A stretch of 64,000 nucleotides of DNA from Alphaproteobacteria bacterium (GTDB taxonomy: Bacteria > Pseudomonadota > Alphaproteobacteria > Micavibrionales > UBA2020): contig JAEUKT010000001.1 in NCBI GenBank assembly GCA_016794125.1, positions 248,001 through 312,000 of the forward strand. Reading direction: 5' to 3'. The notes beneath the pieces are model-generated. The model was not told the DNA's origin and did no database searches. It saw only the letters and a list, made by a program, of their open reading frames with translations. The translations under genes and the position numbers were made by a program. Positions 33,938-41,664 of the stretch are shown here, piece by piece (position 1 is the stretch's first letter; each line of letters begins with the position of its first letter).

Positions 33938-35122
33938 TTAGGGCTGTGAGCGCCTGTGAATATCGGCAACCGCCTTGACCCACAGGTTCTGCTCGTGAAC
34001 AGGCCATTGCGGAACGGTTTTGCCGGCAGCCGCGTCGAACACGGGTTTGATGGGCGCATCGGGCAGCACCGCAGGCGTTTCCGGGGTTGGTGCGGGTGCG
34101 ACATCAATAACGGGTGCATCCATGATGGATTCCGCAGCCTCCGGCGACGGCACAGGCTGGGGCGCGTCGGGAGCTGGGTTTTTCTTTGCAAACCTGTCAC
34201 GCAGGGCGGCAACATTTTCTTTTGCCACGCGGACCGCGTACTTCACCGGCTTTTTGGCGATATGCACGACAGGTTTTGCAATCAGCCCGGTGGTCACGCC
34301 CGCCGCGAAAGAGGCACCGAGTTTGACGAGGCTATGCATATATGGGCTGGAAACAACATTAGAAATCGTTGCGTTGACGAATTCGCCTGCCGCCGGAATC
34401 CCGTGGAACAGCAGACCGCCGCCGACCATGAAGATAGCAAGCCCGCCCGCGACCGAGATGCCGTTCATGACATGCGGCTTGCCGGCAAGTATCGTGCGGC
34501 CCAGCGGACGCGCAGCTTTCGCCGCAAGGCTGTCGCTTTTGCGGGAGGCCAGCCACGCGCCGACATCTTCCATTTTAATGATGGCGGTAATAATGCTGTA
34601 AACGCCGACAGTCGCGCCGAGCGCAACGCCACCCATCACCATCGCCTGCGTCGCAAAGGGCAGCGCCAACGTGGCTGCCATTGTCACGGCGGTGATTTCG
34701 CCCGAGAGAACCATATCCGTCTTGATTGCGCTTTTCACTTTGCGTGCGCGCGCGGCGGCAGGTTCCTCTCCGGGAATATCTTCCGGTGCATGATGATGCG
34801 GGTCGTCCTGCCCCTTCCACAAAGCCTTGGCCTTGCCGATGCCTTCATAGGCAAAATACGCGCCGCCCGCTGCAAGCATGGGCATGACAGCCCACGGCAT
34901 CAACAGCTGGACGCCAAGCGCCGCCGGAACCAGTATGGCCTTGTTCCGCAGTGATCCCTTGGCGACATCGATGAGTATCGACATATCACGGCGTTCGTAA
35001 TAACCGTCCTCGCCCGGTTTCGGGGCGGACTTGTCGGCGACGCTGTCGGTCTTTTCCGCCGCGACCTTTACCATGGTCGCGATTTCATCCAATAGAATTA
35101 CCAATGCGCCGCCGCTCGCCAT
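33938..35122 (-). CDS. DUF808 (YedI-like) membrane protein
   Basis: This 394-residue protein has the DUF808 N-terminus (MASGGALVILLDEIATMVKVAAEKTD) and the following IAKGSL-like segment VAKGSLRNKAILVPAALG. About six to seven membrane spans follow, ending near residue 300. The C-terminal 90 residues are Pro/Ala-rich, ending WVKAVADIHRRSQP, and are longer than in E. coli YedI. Its function is not established in any organism. It converges on the carD-type gene with a terminator between. Confidence 0.85.
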   Translation of the reverse strand: MASGGALVILLDEIATMVKVAAEKTDSVADKSAPKPGEDGYYERRDMSILIDVAKGSLRNKAILVPAALGVQLLMPWAVMPMLAAGGAYFAYEGIGKAKALWKGQDDPHHHAPEDIPGEEPAAARARKVKSAIKTDMVLSGEITAVTMAATLALPFATQAMVMGGVALGATVGVYSIITAIIKMEDVGAWLASRKSDSLAAKAARPLGRTILAGKPHVMNGISVAGGLAIFMVGGGLLFHGIPAAGEFVNATISNVVSSPYMHSLVKLGASFAAGVTTGLIAKPVVHIAKKPVKYAVRVAKENVAALRDRFAKKNPAPDAPQPVPSPEAAESIMDAPVIDVAPAPTPETPAVLPDAPIKPVFDAAAGKTVPQWPVHEQNLWVKAVADIHRRSQP

Positions 35123-35333
35123 CTCCGCTCTTCTTTCATTTTTTTATATGGGATGATCGCGGGCTAGGAGGGGTTTCCAATCGCGGAAAAGCACTATGAG
35201 GCGATCCATATTCTTTGTATCTTATTGCGCCACAGCATTCAATGATTTAAAAATATACTGTTGTTTTTATTGATCTATTTCTTTAACAGCTGCTGCGCCA
35301 GCGTCATTGCTGCCAACGACTCGCAATAATGCG

Positions 35334-35363
35334 TTGACCCACGCGGGTGTATCGCTTTATATT
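35334..35363 (+). promoter_or_regulatory. Candidate promoter of the PIN-domain operon
   Basis: TTGACC (35334-35339) and TATATT (35358-35363) are 18 bases apart, 29 bases before the start at 35392. ACCC-ACGC-GGGT, an inverted repeat, overlaps the -35 box and could be an operator for autoregulation. Confidence 0.5.
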
Positions 35364-35391
35364 TATTATGTCAAAATACACAGGAATAAAG

Positions 35392-35958
35392 ATGTCGAAA
35401 CAGGACTTTTGCGTGGTCGATGCAGGGCCGCTCATTACCCTCGCGCTGGCAGGCGCGCTGGATGTGCTGACGGCAGCAAGCGACCATTTCCAGTTCAAGG
35501 TTCTCGACATCGTCAAAATAGAGGCCGGCCGCCCCGACCGCCCCGGCGGCAAGGAAATCACCGACTGGATCGACAGCATGAAGGCAGCAGGCAAGCTGGA
35601 TGTGATCGACACAGATATCGGGCTTGTCACGATGACCGAGCGGCAGACAGATCCCTATTACCGCATCAAAAACGCCGGCGAGCATGCGATTGCCGAATGG
35701 ATTGAAAACGGCGGGCTGAAGGACGCACATTCCACCATTGTGGTATATGAGGATAACGACACCCGCAAGCTGCTGGAGCGCATGACGCCCGATGCAGATG
35801 TGGTGGCCGTTTCGACGCGCGCTTTCCTGACCGTGGGTGAATCCCTCGGATTTGTGAGTGACGCGGCGGCAACATGGGATAAGATACACGAAGCCGCGCC
35901 CACACGCAGCGACAGGCACATGCAATTCCAGGTCAGCACACGAGCGCCCAGCCCATGA
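35392..35958 (+). CDS. PIN-domain-like protein, possible ribonuclease toxin
   Basis: The start MSKQDF at 35392 is preceded by AGGAA. The 188-residue protein opens with VVDAGPLITLALAGALDVL, the first acidic motif of PIN-like nucleases of the DUF3368/VapC relatives. NAGEHAIAEWI, with the second acidic residue, follows around residues 93-103, and VSTRAFLTVGESLGFV is in the position of the third motif. The fold assignment is by motif only. The downstream gene overlaps by 4 bases (ATGA) and could encode a partner. Other PIN proteins act in RNA processing, so a toxin role is inference. Confidence 0.65.
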   Translation: MSKQDFCVVDAGPLITLALAGALDVLTAASDHFQFKVLDIVKIEAGRPDRPGGKEITDWIDSMKAAGKLDVIDTDIGLVTMTERQTDPYYRIKNAGEHAIAEWIENGGLKDAHSTIVVYEDNDTRKLLERMTPDADVVAVSTRAFLTVGESLGFVSDAAATWDKIHEAAPTRSDRHMQFQVSTRAPSP

Positions 35959-36212
35959 CAATCCCCGTCACACCGCCCGATGCGAAATTCTATCCGCTGC
36001 TGAAAAAATATTCGGAAGGCGGTATTTCAGCGATGGATGCTGCCTACGAAATCCAGCAGCTGAAAATCCCCGGCTTCGAAGACCCCAGCGCGTCAGAGGT
36101 CATCCTCTGGGCCAAGATGGCGGGATACGGCATCCCCTCCCCGTCCAAGGAAGAAGCAGAGGCCGAAGCTGCTGAAATTATTAAAAAATTCGGCAAATCC
36201 GACAAGAAATAA
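35955..36212 (+). CDS. Small partner of the PIN-like protein, 85 residues
   Basis: The ATG overlaps the stop of the PIN-like gene by 4 bases, indicating translational coupling. The product is 85 residues, mostly helical, with a possible helix-turn-helix-like part around EGGISAMDAAYEIQQL and a Glu/Ala/Lys-rich C-terminal helix. Size and arrangement would suit an antitoxin, although in most VapBC pairs the antitoxin gene comes first. No family is recognised. Confidence 0.65.
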   Translation: MTIPVTPPDAKFYPLLKKYSEGGISAMDAAYEIQQLKIPGFEDPSASEVILWAKMAGYGIPSPSKEEAEAEAAEIIKKFGKSDKK

Positions 36213-36265
36213 TTGACTTAATACGGAAAATTCATATACTCGGCCATCTTCCGAGGAGAGTTTTC

Positions 36266-37144
36266 ATGTCCGCCAAAAAGTTCAGCCACATCTTCAATCG
36301 TGTTGCAACGCATGGTGCGACAGCCTTCATGGCGCTGGCGCTTTCGATTGGCGGCGGGGTGTACAGCTATAGCGTTGCCGACAGCCAACATGAAAAGCTC
36401 GCGCCCGTCATCGATGTGCAGCAGTCCAGCACCGCCGAACAGGCTCTGCGCGCGCAGGGCGATGCCCTGATGCGCGAACAGGAGCGGTTGAATTTCACCG
36501 CACAGTCACTGGCAAAAATGCAGGATAACCTCGGCACCAACGGCAGCTCCGTGAAATCCCAGCTGCAGGACCTGGCCGATGCACGCGCGCAATACGACCG
36601 CGACAACGACGCACAAACGAAACGCCTTGCCGATTACCGCCGCACATTATGGCTGAGCCCCGCCTTGTCGGAACAGCAGGCCAACAAGATTTACACCGAC
36701 CTGTTCTATGCCGCGCAGGACAAAGGACTGAACAGCATCAATAACTTCCTTGCGCCCATGACCGACGCGCTGACGCTGCGCAGCGAAACCATGCAGCAAT
36801 TGAACATGCGCTATGACGAAACTGCATACAGCCATGCCGATGTGCAGAAACTGGTCGAGGCCGCGCGCGCGGCGGACGCGGCACATGACAAGGATGAAAT
36901 CCTGACGGGCCTCGGCTTCGGCCTGCTGGATGCCGCGCTGCTGTTCAGCTGGGTCGGCATCGGCTTCGCCGGACGTCGCAAGGAAGAACGCGATGCGGCA
37001 CAGGAAGAAGCCGAGCGCCTTGCGCGCAAGCGCGCCAACGATGATCTCGAAGCAGCGCAGCGCGCGGCTGCCGCGACTGCAAGACATGAAGAAACGCCCG
37101 TACCCGCAAAAAAACCGGCAGCTGGCGGCAAACTCAACGTATAA
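36266..37144 (+). CDS. Hypothetical two-span membrane protein with coiled-coil periplasmic part
   Basis: CGAGGAGAG precedes the ATG. The 292-residue product has an N-terminal span (residues 17-37), then about 160 residues of helical, Gln/Ala-rich sequence likely to form a coiled coil (EQALRAQGDALMREQERLN), and a second span around 216-235 (LGFGLLDAALLFSWVGIGF). A charged cytoplasmic tail with EEAERLARKRAN repeats ends the protein. No family is recognised. It converges on the ankyrin gene at 37146 with one base between the stop codons. Confidence 0.7.
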   Translation: MSAKKFSHIFNRVATHGATAFMALALSIGGGVYSYSVADSQHEKLAPVIDVQQSSTAEQALRAQGDALMREQERLNFTAQSLAKMQDNLGTNGSSVKSQLQDLADARAQYDRDNDAQTKRLADYRRTLWLSPALSEQQANKIYTDLFYAAQDKGLNSINNFLAPMTDALTLRSETMQQLNMRYDETAYSHADVQKLVEAARAADAAHDKDEILTGLGFGLLDAALLFSWVGIGFAGRRKEERDAAQEEAERLARKRANDDLEAAQRAAAATARHEETPVPAKKPAAGGKLNV

Positions 37145-37145
37145 G

Positions 37146-37706
37146 TTACGGCTGGGGCTTGCGGCCACCCGGCTTGAACTTTGCCAGCTGCGCATAAAGC
37201 TTTTGCGGCAGACCTTTTTTCAAGACTTCGCGTGATTTTTCCATCGCTTCGCGGTGCGCGCGGTCGCGCTCGGTGCGGAATTTATTGATTGCTTCGGCCG
37301 TTTCCTTGTGGCCGTGCAGCTCCGCCTTGGCGCTCGCGTTCAATCCGGCGTTATTCGTGCGCATATCGTCCGCTCCGCGCTTGAGCAGCTCCAGCGCCAG
37401 TTCCGTGCGCCCCATCCATGCGGCGATCAGGATTGGCGTGTCGCCATTCATATCGGGACGCTCGAGGCTGGATCCGTTATCAAGCAGATAACTCACGCCC
37501 GCGATGTTCCCCGCCTTGCACGCCCACATCAGCGCGGTATAGCCGATGGGTTCGCCGCGCACGGCATCGAGGTTTTCACGCCCGTGCTTGTCGATGAATT
37601 TCTGTATGCCAGCGATGTCGCCTTCCGAAGCCGCGCTCATCAGGTCGCGTAAATCGGTCAGGTCGAGGCCTTCGGTAACGGCGTTGTTGAATTTATCACT
37701 CAGCAT
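37146..37706 (-). CDS. Ankyrin-repeat protein, 186 residues
   Basis: Three ankyrin repeats cover residues 25-125: LRDLMSAASEGDIAGIQKFID, GYTALMWACKAGNIAGVSYLL and GDTPILIAAWMGRTELALELL, each with the typical two-helix pattern. A charged helical tail (RTERDRAHREAMEKSREVL) and a basic Pro-rich end follow. No export signal is visible. Its partner is unknown. It is transcribed alone. Confidence 0.88.
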   Translation of the reverse strand: MLSDKFNNAVTEGLDLTDLRDLMSAASEGDIAGIQKFIDKHGRENLDAVRGEPIGYTALMWACKAGNIAGVSYLLDNGSSLERPDMNGDTPILIAAWMGRTELALELLKRGADDMRTNNAGLNASAKAELHGHKETAEAINKFRTERDRAHREAMEKSREVLKKGLPQKLYAQLAKFKPGGRKPQP

Positions 37707-37787
37707 CGCAACGGCTCATTCAGGTTGGAACATGGCAAGACTAGCAAGAGGCTTTTCTTATGTCAAATTTTGAAAAGCGTTTGAATA

Positions 37788-38645
37788 TCAGGTATTTGAA
37801 ATCCCTGCCCAGCAGATATTTTCACCTTTCGCCGTTCGCAGATGGTTTCCTGCAGGCATAAACCGCGCCGACAAATCGGCGGCGCGGTGATCGCGGTTGA
37901 GTTTAAATCCGCGCGCGGCCAGAAAGCCTGCGATGTTTTCCGGCTCGATGCCCCACTTCATCGGCTCACCCTGCAATTGCAGCCACAGCCGCGCCAGCCA
38001 TGTCTGGCTATCAAAGCCGATTACGCCCAGCGGAGATCGCGCCATGTAGGTGAAGATCAGGCTGCTGTCCGGATGCTGCGACAATGCCCGTATGCCCGCG
38101 AAGAATTTATCGAGCTGTTTGGCATTCAGATACATCGTGATGCCTTCCGCGATAAAAACCGTCGGTTGGTTTGCATCGAACCATGCAGGCGCAAGCGCAT
38201 CGGTAAGAGCTGTTTTCGTGAGATCGGCGGGGCAGAAAAACAGGTTAGATTCCGCATCTGTCAATGCGTCCATCTTGATAATCTGTGTCGCCGGATGGTC
38301 GAGCTCGTAAAACCGGATTTGCGGATAGGTTTTATGCAGCGCGGCCGCCAGCGGGTCAAAGCCGGCCGCGATCACCACCACCTGCTGCACCGCGCCTTTT
38401 TCAATCTGGCTCTGCACGATGCTTTCAATCAGCTTCTTGCGCAACGCAAAATGTAGGTACAAACCCGGGATGGCGAAGATTTCCGTGAGTTTCAGGAAGG
38501 CGCGCTGAAGCGCATTGTTTTCTGTCACAAAACGCCGGTATTGCGCAAGGTATCCGGCATCGACCGCCCAGCCCTGCGTTTCCGCCAGCAGGATTTGCGA
38601 ACGTGCAATCAATGTCGCGGTCGCGCTCGGCTTGTTCTCTTTCAT
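37788..38645 (-). CDS. Class I SAM-dependent methyltransferase of the LCM/PPM1 type
   Basis: The start MKENKPS at 38645 lies 4 bases after the stop of the upstream ankyrin gene; the frame continues upstream without a better start. The 285-residue protein has the leucine carboxyl methyltransferase-like layout. VVVIAAGFDPLAAAL is the SAM-binding motif, FYELDHPATQIIK the acidic post-I motif, and FIAEGITMYL the conserved motif with Glu-Gly. Relatives methylate carboxyl groups of metabolites such as polyketides. The substrate is unknown. It is probably co-transcribed with the ankyrin gene 38650-39366. Confidence 0.85.
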   Translation of the reverse strand: MKENKPSATATLIARSQILLAETQGWAVDAGYLAQYRRFVTENNALQRAFLKLTEIFAIPGLYLHFALRKKLIESIVQSQIEKGAVQQVVVIAAGFDPLAAALHKTYPQIRFYELDHPATQIIKMDALTDAESNLFFCPADLTKTALTDALAPAWFDANQPTVFIAEGITMYLNAKQLDKFFAGIRALSQHPDSSLIFTYMARSPLGVIGFDSQTWLARLWLQLQGEPMKWGIEPENIAGFLAARGFKLNRDHRAADLSARFMPAGNHLRTAKGENICWAGISNT

Positions 38646-38649
38646 GAAA

Positions 38650-39366
38650 TCAGATCTGCGGCGGGCGCTTGAAGCTGGCCGTGCGCGGCGCGGAAATTGC
38701 ACCCGTCGTGCCGGTGCGCAGAAGTTCAACCGTGTCCCGCATTTCCTTTTGCTGCGCTGCTTTAAGGGCGTCGCGTCGCTTGCGCTCGTCTGTCAGCAGT
38801 CTCAAGGCATCCTTATTACCGCCGCGCTCCGCACGTTCTTCCGCATTGCGCCCCGCGCTGTCTTCGGCATCCAGCGACGCGCCCTGCGACAGCAAATAGG
38901 AAATCGTATCCTGCTTGCGCGTGGACATCATGGGCGTTTCGTTGCGTTTCGCCGAATGATAGGCGGCATGCATCAGGGGCGTCATGCCCGTCTTGTCCTG
39001 TGCCTCGATATTCGCGCCGCGCTCTTTCAGGAACTTCACCATCTTGGTGAAGCCGCGCAGGGATGCCGACATCAGCGGCGTCATGCCGTTATTGTCCGGC
39101 GCATCCACATTCGCGCCGTGCTGCATCAGGATATCGATCACCGCGGTACGGCCCGTTTCGACCGCATGCTGGATCATCGACTTGCCGTCCTTGTCGCGCA
39201 GATGGACGACGGCATCGCCCTTTTCGGCGATGAACGCTTCAACCGCTTCCTTGGTGCGATAACGCACCAGGTCGGTCAAACGCGCGATATCGTCCTGCGT
39301 ATAGGGCGAAGCGGCATTGTTGAATGAAGGCGAAGCAGCCACGATTCCGGTCATCCTGTTATTCAT
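38650..39366 (-). CDS. Ankyrin-repeat protein, 238 residues
   Basis: The start MNNRMTG at 39366 is used; ATG at 39354 is an alternative. Three or four ankyrin repeats span residues 50-175: GKSMIQHAVETGRTAVIDILM, GMTPLMSASLRGFTKMVKFLK and GMTPLMHAAYHSAKRNETPM, followed by a unit ending YLLSQGASLDAEDSAGRN. The C-terminus is a charged helix (LTDERKRRDALKAAQQKEM) and a basic tail. Export signals are absent or unclear. It is divergent from the phosphatase-like gene at 39476 and overlaps in operon style with the methyltransferase. Confidence 0.85.
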   Translation of the reverse strand: MNNRMTGIVAASPSFNNAASPYTQDDIARLTDLVRYRTKEAVEAFIAEKGDAVVHLRDKDGKSMIQHAVETGRTAVIDILMQHGANVDAPDNNGMTPLMSASLRGFTKMVKFLKERGANIEAQDKTGMTPLMHAAYHSAKRNETPMMSTRKQDTISYLLSQGASLDAEDSAGRNAEERAERGGNKDALRLLTDERKRRDALKAAQQKEMRDTVELLRTGTTGAISAPRTASFKRPPQI

Positions 39367-39475
39367 GAACGCCACAAGCGTAGCAGCCGTTAACAATTAT
39401 GTCAAAGGCTTAAACTCCATCTTTCGGAATGTGGAAAAAAGGCGTATATTCAGCGAAATCAACGCAGCGAAGGCC

Positions 39476-40297
39476 ATGTCTTTTAAAAGCAAATTCAGCA
39501 ATTTGGGCCAACCCAAACGCATCTGGACGGTTTCGGCCATCCATGGCGCCGTCAAGCAACTGCAAGCGATACACAAGACGATTTACGAGAAATTCGAGCC
39601 GGGCGACCGCCTTGTCTATACGGGCAATTATCTGGGCGGCGCGGGCGGCGATGCAGTTGCGACCATGAACGACCTGCTTTATTTCCGCCGCAGCCTGATG
39701 GCCAAGGAAGGCGTGCAGGCAGACGACATCGTCTATCTACGCGGACAGCAAGAAGAAGTCTGGAGCAAAATCCTTCAACTGCAATTCGCACCCAACGCAT
39801 CGCAAGTGGTGGAATGGATGGCAGAACACAACGCCGGGCTCGACAGCATGCTGGCGGGATATGGGTCGTCGCTGGAGGAACTGCGCCGCACAGCGCGCGA
39901 AGGCACCATGAGCCTGACGCGCTGGTCGAACAACCTGAAGCAGAAAATACGCGAAATGCCGGGGCACGAGCAGTTTTTCTCCGTCCTGCGCCGCGCGGCG
40001 TTTACCGAGCATAAGCACAGCAACGACAATAATATCCTTTTCGTCCATGCTGGCATCAACCCTGCCCGCCCCTTCACCGACCAGGGCGATGAATTCTGGT
40101 GGGCGAGCAAAAACTTCAACGGCATGGCCCCCTATGCGCCGTTCAAGGCCGTGGTGCGCGGGCATGATCCCGACCATAACGGCGTGCATGTCGGCAAAGC
40201 GTCCATCAGCCTCGACGGTGGCTGCGGGCATGGCGGCAAATTGGTCTGTGCCCAAATGTCATCAGCCGGTGACATTATCGAGATGTTTGCCGCATAA
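39476..40297 (+). CDS. PPP-family metallophosphoesterase-like protein with degenerate metal motifs
   Basis: The start MSFKSKF at 39476 has GAAGG upstream. The 273-residue protein aligns along its length with bacterial PPP-type phosphatases, but the metal-binding motifs are changed. GDxHG is SAIHG (20-24), GDxxDRG is GNYLGG (50-55), and GNHE is GQQE in LRGQQE (90-93). The C-terminal histidines in LFVHAGINP and VRGHDPDH are kept. From memory, alphaproteobacterial relatives share the LGNYLG and LRGxQE forms, so this may be a conserved, catalytically altered family. It precedes rpoH by 368 bases. Confidence 0.8.
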   Translation: MSFKSKFSNLGQPKRIWTVSAIHGAVKQLQAIHKTIYEKFEPGDRLVYTGNYLGGAGGDAVATMNDLLYFRRSLMAKEGVQADDIVYLRGQQEEVWSKILQLQFAPNASQVVEWMAEHNAGLDSMLAGYGSSLEELRRTAREGTMSLTRWSNNLKQKIREMPGHEQFFSVLRRAAFTEHKHSNDNNILFVHAGINPARPFTDQGDEFWWASKNFNGMAPYAPFKAVVRGHDPDHNGVHVGKASISLDGGCGHGGKLVCAQMSSAGDIIEMFAA

Positions 40298-40665
40298 CTC
40301 TGTCAGGGAAATAATTGCCCTGTAGCCGGTAACTTTTTTCGCAGGAAATCCGAATAATTATCGTGGACTCTATTGTCTGCCGGACGTTGGCGGACTAAGT
40401 GCAACCGCGCTGATATGGCAACTTATGGAACGTTATCGGTGCAAAAACGAAACAATGCTGCGCCGCAGCGTATATCCTGTAATTCCTAATAGTTTCAGGG
40501 TATTAATTGGCACAGCGATTGCAAGTTTGTTAACTAAATTCGGATAATATGAGGATGGGTGATCCGGTTGAGGCCGGCCAGCGTACAAGACATACAAAAG
40601 TAACAAATAGTCGCTAACATCACCCAGCCGCCACATAACGGGTACAGACAGAAAGAAGGGCTAAA
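40298..40665. other. 368-base gap upstream of rpoH
   Basis: No gene is seen. The region holds the candidate promoter elements described separately at 40507-40548 and several short imperfect inverted repeats, for example CAGGG...CCCTG shortly after 40298. The last 120 bases would be a long untranslated rpoH leader, in which a GAAAGAAGGG ribosome site precedes the ATG. Confidence 0.5.
40507..40548 (+). promoter_or_regulatory. Overlapping sigma-54-like and sigma-70-like promoter elements before rpoH
   Basis: TTGGCACAGCGATTGCA (40507-40523) matches the sigma-54 -24/-12 consensus, with GG (40509-40510) and GC (40521-40522) exactly 10 bases apart. The same TTGCAA (40519-40524) can be read as a -35 box 18 bases before GATAAT (40543-40548). 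Both would start transcription 110-135 bases before the rpoH ATG. Confidence 0.45.
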
Positions 40666-41565
40666 ATGGCTCACCTTGACGATCCCACGACGCAGCAAGC
40701 GAACCTCCGGTACATCCGTCAGGCGATGGACGAACCGATGCTTGAACGCGAGCACGAGTTGAAGCTTGCGCGCCGGTGGAAAGACAAGAAAGACGAAAAA
40801 GCGCTGCACGAGCTGATCCGCTCCTACACGCGCCTTGTTGTCGCTATCGCGGCCAAGTTCAAGAATTACGGCCTGCCGATGGGCGACCTGATCCAGGAAG
40901 GCAATATCGGCCTGATGGAAGCAGCAGCGCGTTTCGAACCCGCGCTGGAAAACCGCTTTTCGACCTATGCAACGTGGTGGATCCGCGCGCAGATTCAGGA
41001 CTATGTGCTGCGCAACTGGTCGATCGTGCGTACCGGCACGACCGCGTCGCAGAAATCGCTGTTCTTCAACCTGCGCCGTCTGCGCGCAAAGATCCGCGGC
41101 CAGTCGGCGCGTGATTTCCTCGATGACGAAGCCGTGGAGGAAATCGCCAAGGAACTGGGCGTCGAGAAGAAGGAAGTGCTGGAAATGGAAGCCCGCATGA
41201 ACGGCGGCGACCAGTCCCTGAACGCGCCGATCGGCGAGGAAGGCGACAACGAATGGCAGGATTTGCTGGCCGATAAAACCGCAAACCCCGAAGAAGTCGT
41301 GATGGGCATGAAGGACAATTCCACCCGTTCCAACTGGCTGAACCAGGCGCTGGGGGAACTGTCCGACCGTGAACGCACGATTATCGAGGAACGCCGCATG
41401 AACGACGAGGTTGTGACCCTGGAAGACTTAGGGAAACAACTGGGCATTTCCAAGGAGCGCGTCCGCCAGTTGGAGCAGCGCGCCATGGAAAAGCTGAAAT
41501 CCTCAATTCTCATAAAAGTGCAGGGTGCGGGCCTCGATGCCAGCTCCCTGTTTGAAACCGCCTGA
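40666..41565 (+). CDS. rpoH: RNA polymerase heat-shock sigma factor (sigma-32)
   Basis: This 299-residue sigma factor has region 2 with the core-binding GDLIQEGNIGLMEAAARFEP and the -10-recognising FSTYATWWIRAQIQDYVLRNWS (in parts). The RpoH box around QKSLFFNLRRLRAKI distinguishes sigma-32 from housekeeping sigma, and region 4 ends with the helix-turn-helix LEDLGKQLGISKERVRQLEQRAMEKL. It directs heat-shock gene transcription. The stop codon lies inside a tandem duplication at the 3' end. A sigma-54-like element lies upstream. Confidence 0.96.
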   Translation: MAHLDDPTTQQANLRYIRQAMDEPMLEREHELKLARRWKDKKDEKALHELIRSYTRLVVAIAAKFKNYGLPMGDLIQEGNIGLMEAAARFEPALENRFSTYATWWIRAQIQDYVLRNWSIVRTGTTASQKSLFFNLRRLRAKIRGQSARDFLDDEAVEEIAKELGVEKKEVLEMEARMNGGDQSLNAPIGEEGDNEWQDLLADKTANPEEVVMGMKDNSTRSNWLNQALGELSDRERTIIEERRMNDEVVTLEDLGKQLGISKERVRQLEQRAMEKLKSSILIKVQGAGLDASSLFETA

Positions 41566-41593
41566 GGCGGGGGTTTGAAACCGCCTGAGGCGG
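41551..41593 (+). repeat. Tandem duplication across the rpoH stop codon
   Basis: A 20-base unit beginning TTTGAAACC and ending GAGGCGG occurs at 41551-41570 and again at 41574-41593, period 23 bases. The first copy encodes the last residues FETA and the stop codon; the second repeats the same codons untranslated. Each copy contains the palindrome CCGCC-TGA-GGCGG, so the transcript end carries two small hairpins. Confidence 0.85.
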
Positions 41594-41664
41594 AGACCAA
41601 AGCAGCTTAACGAAATACGGCGGCTATATTGTCATTATATGCGTGTTCATGATAAATTCAGGTC

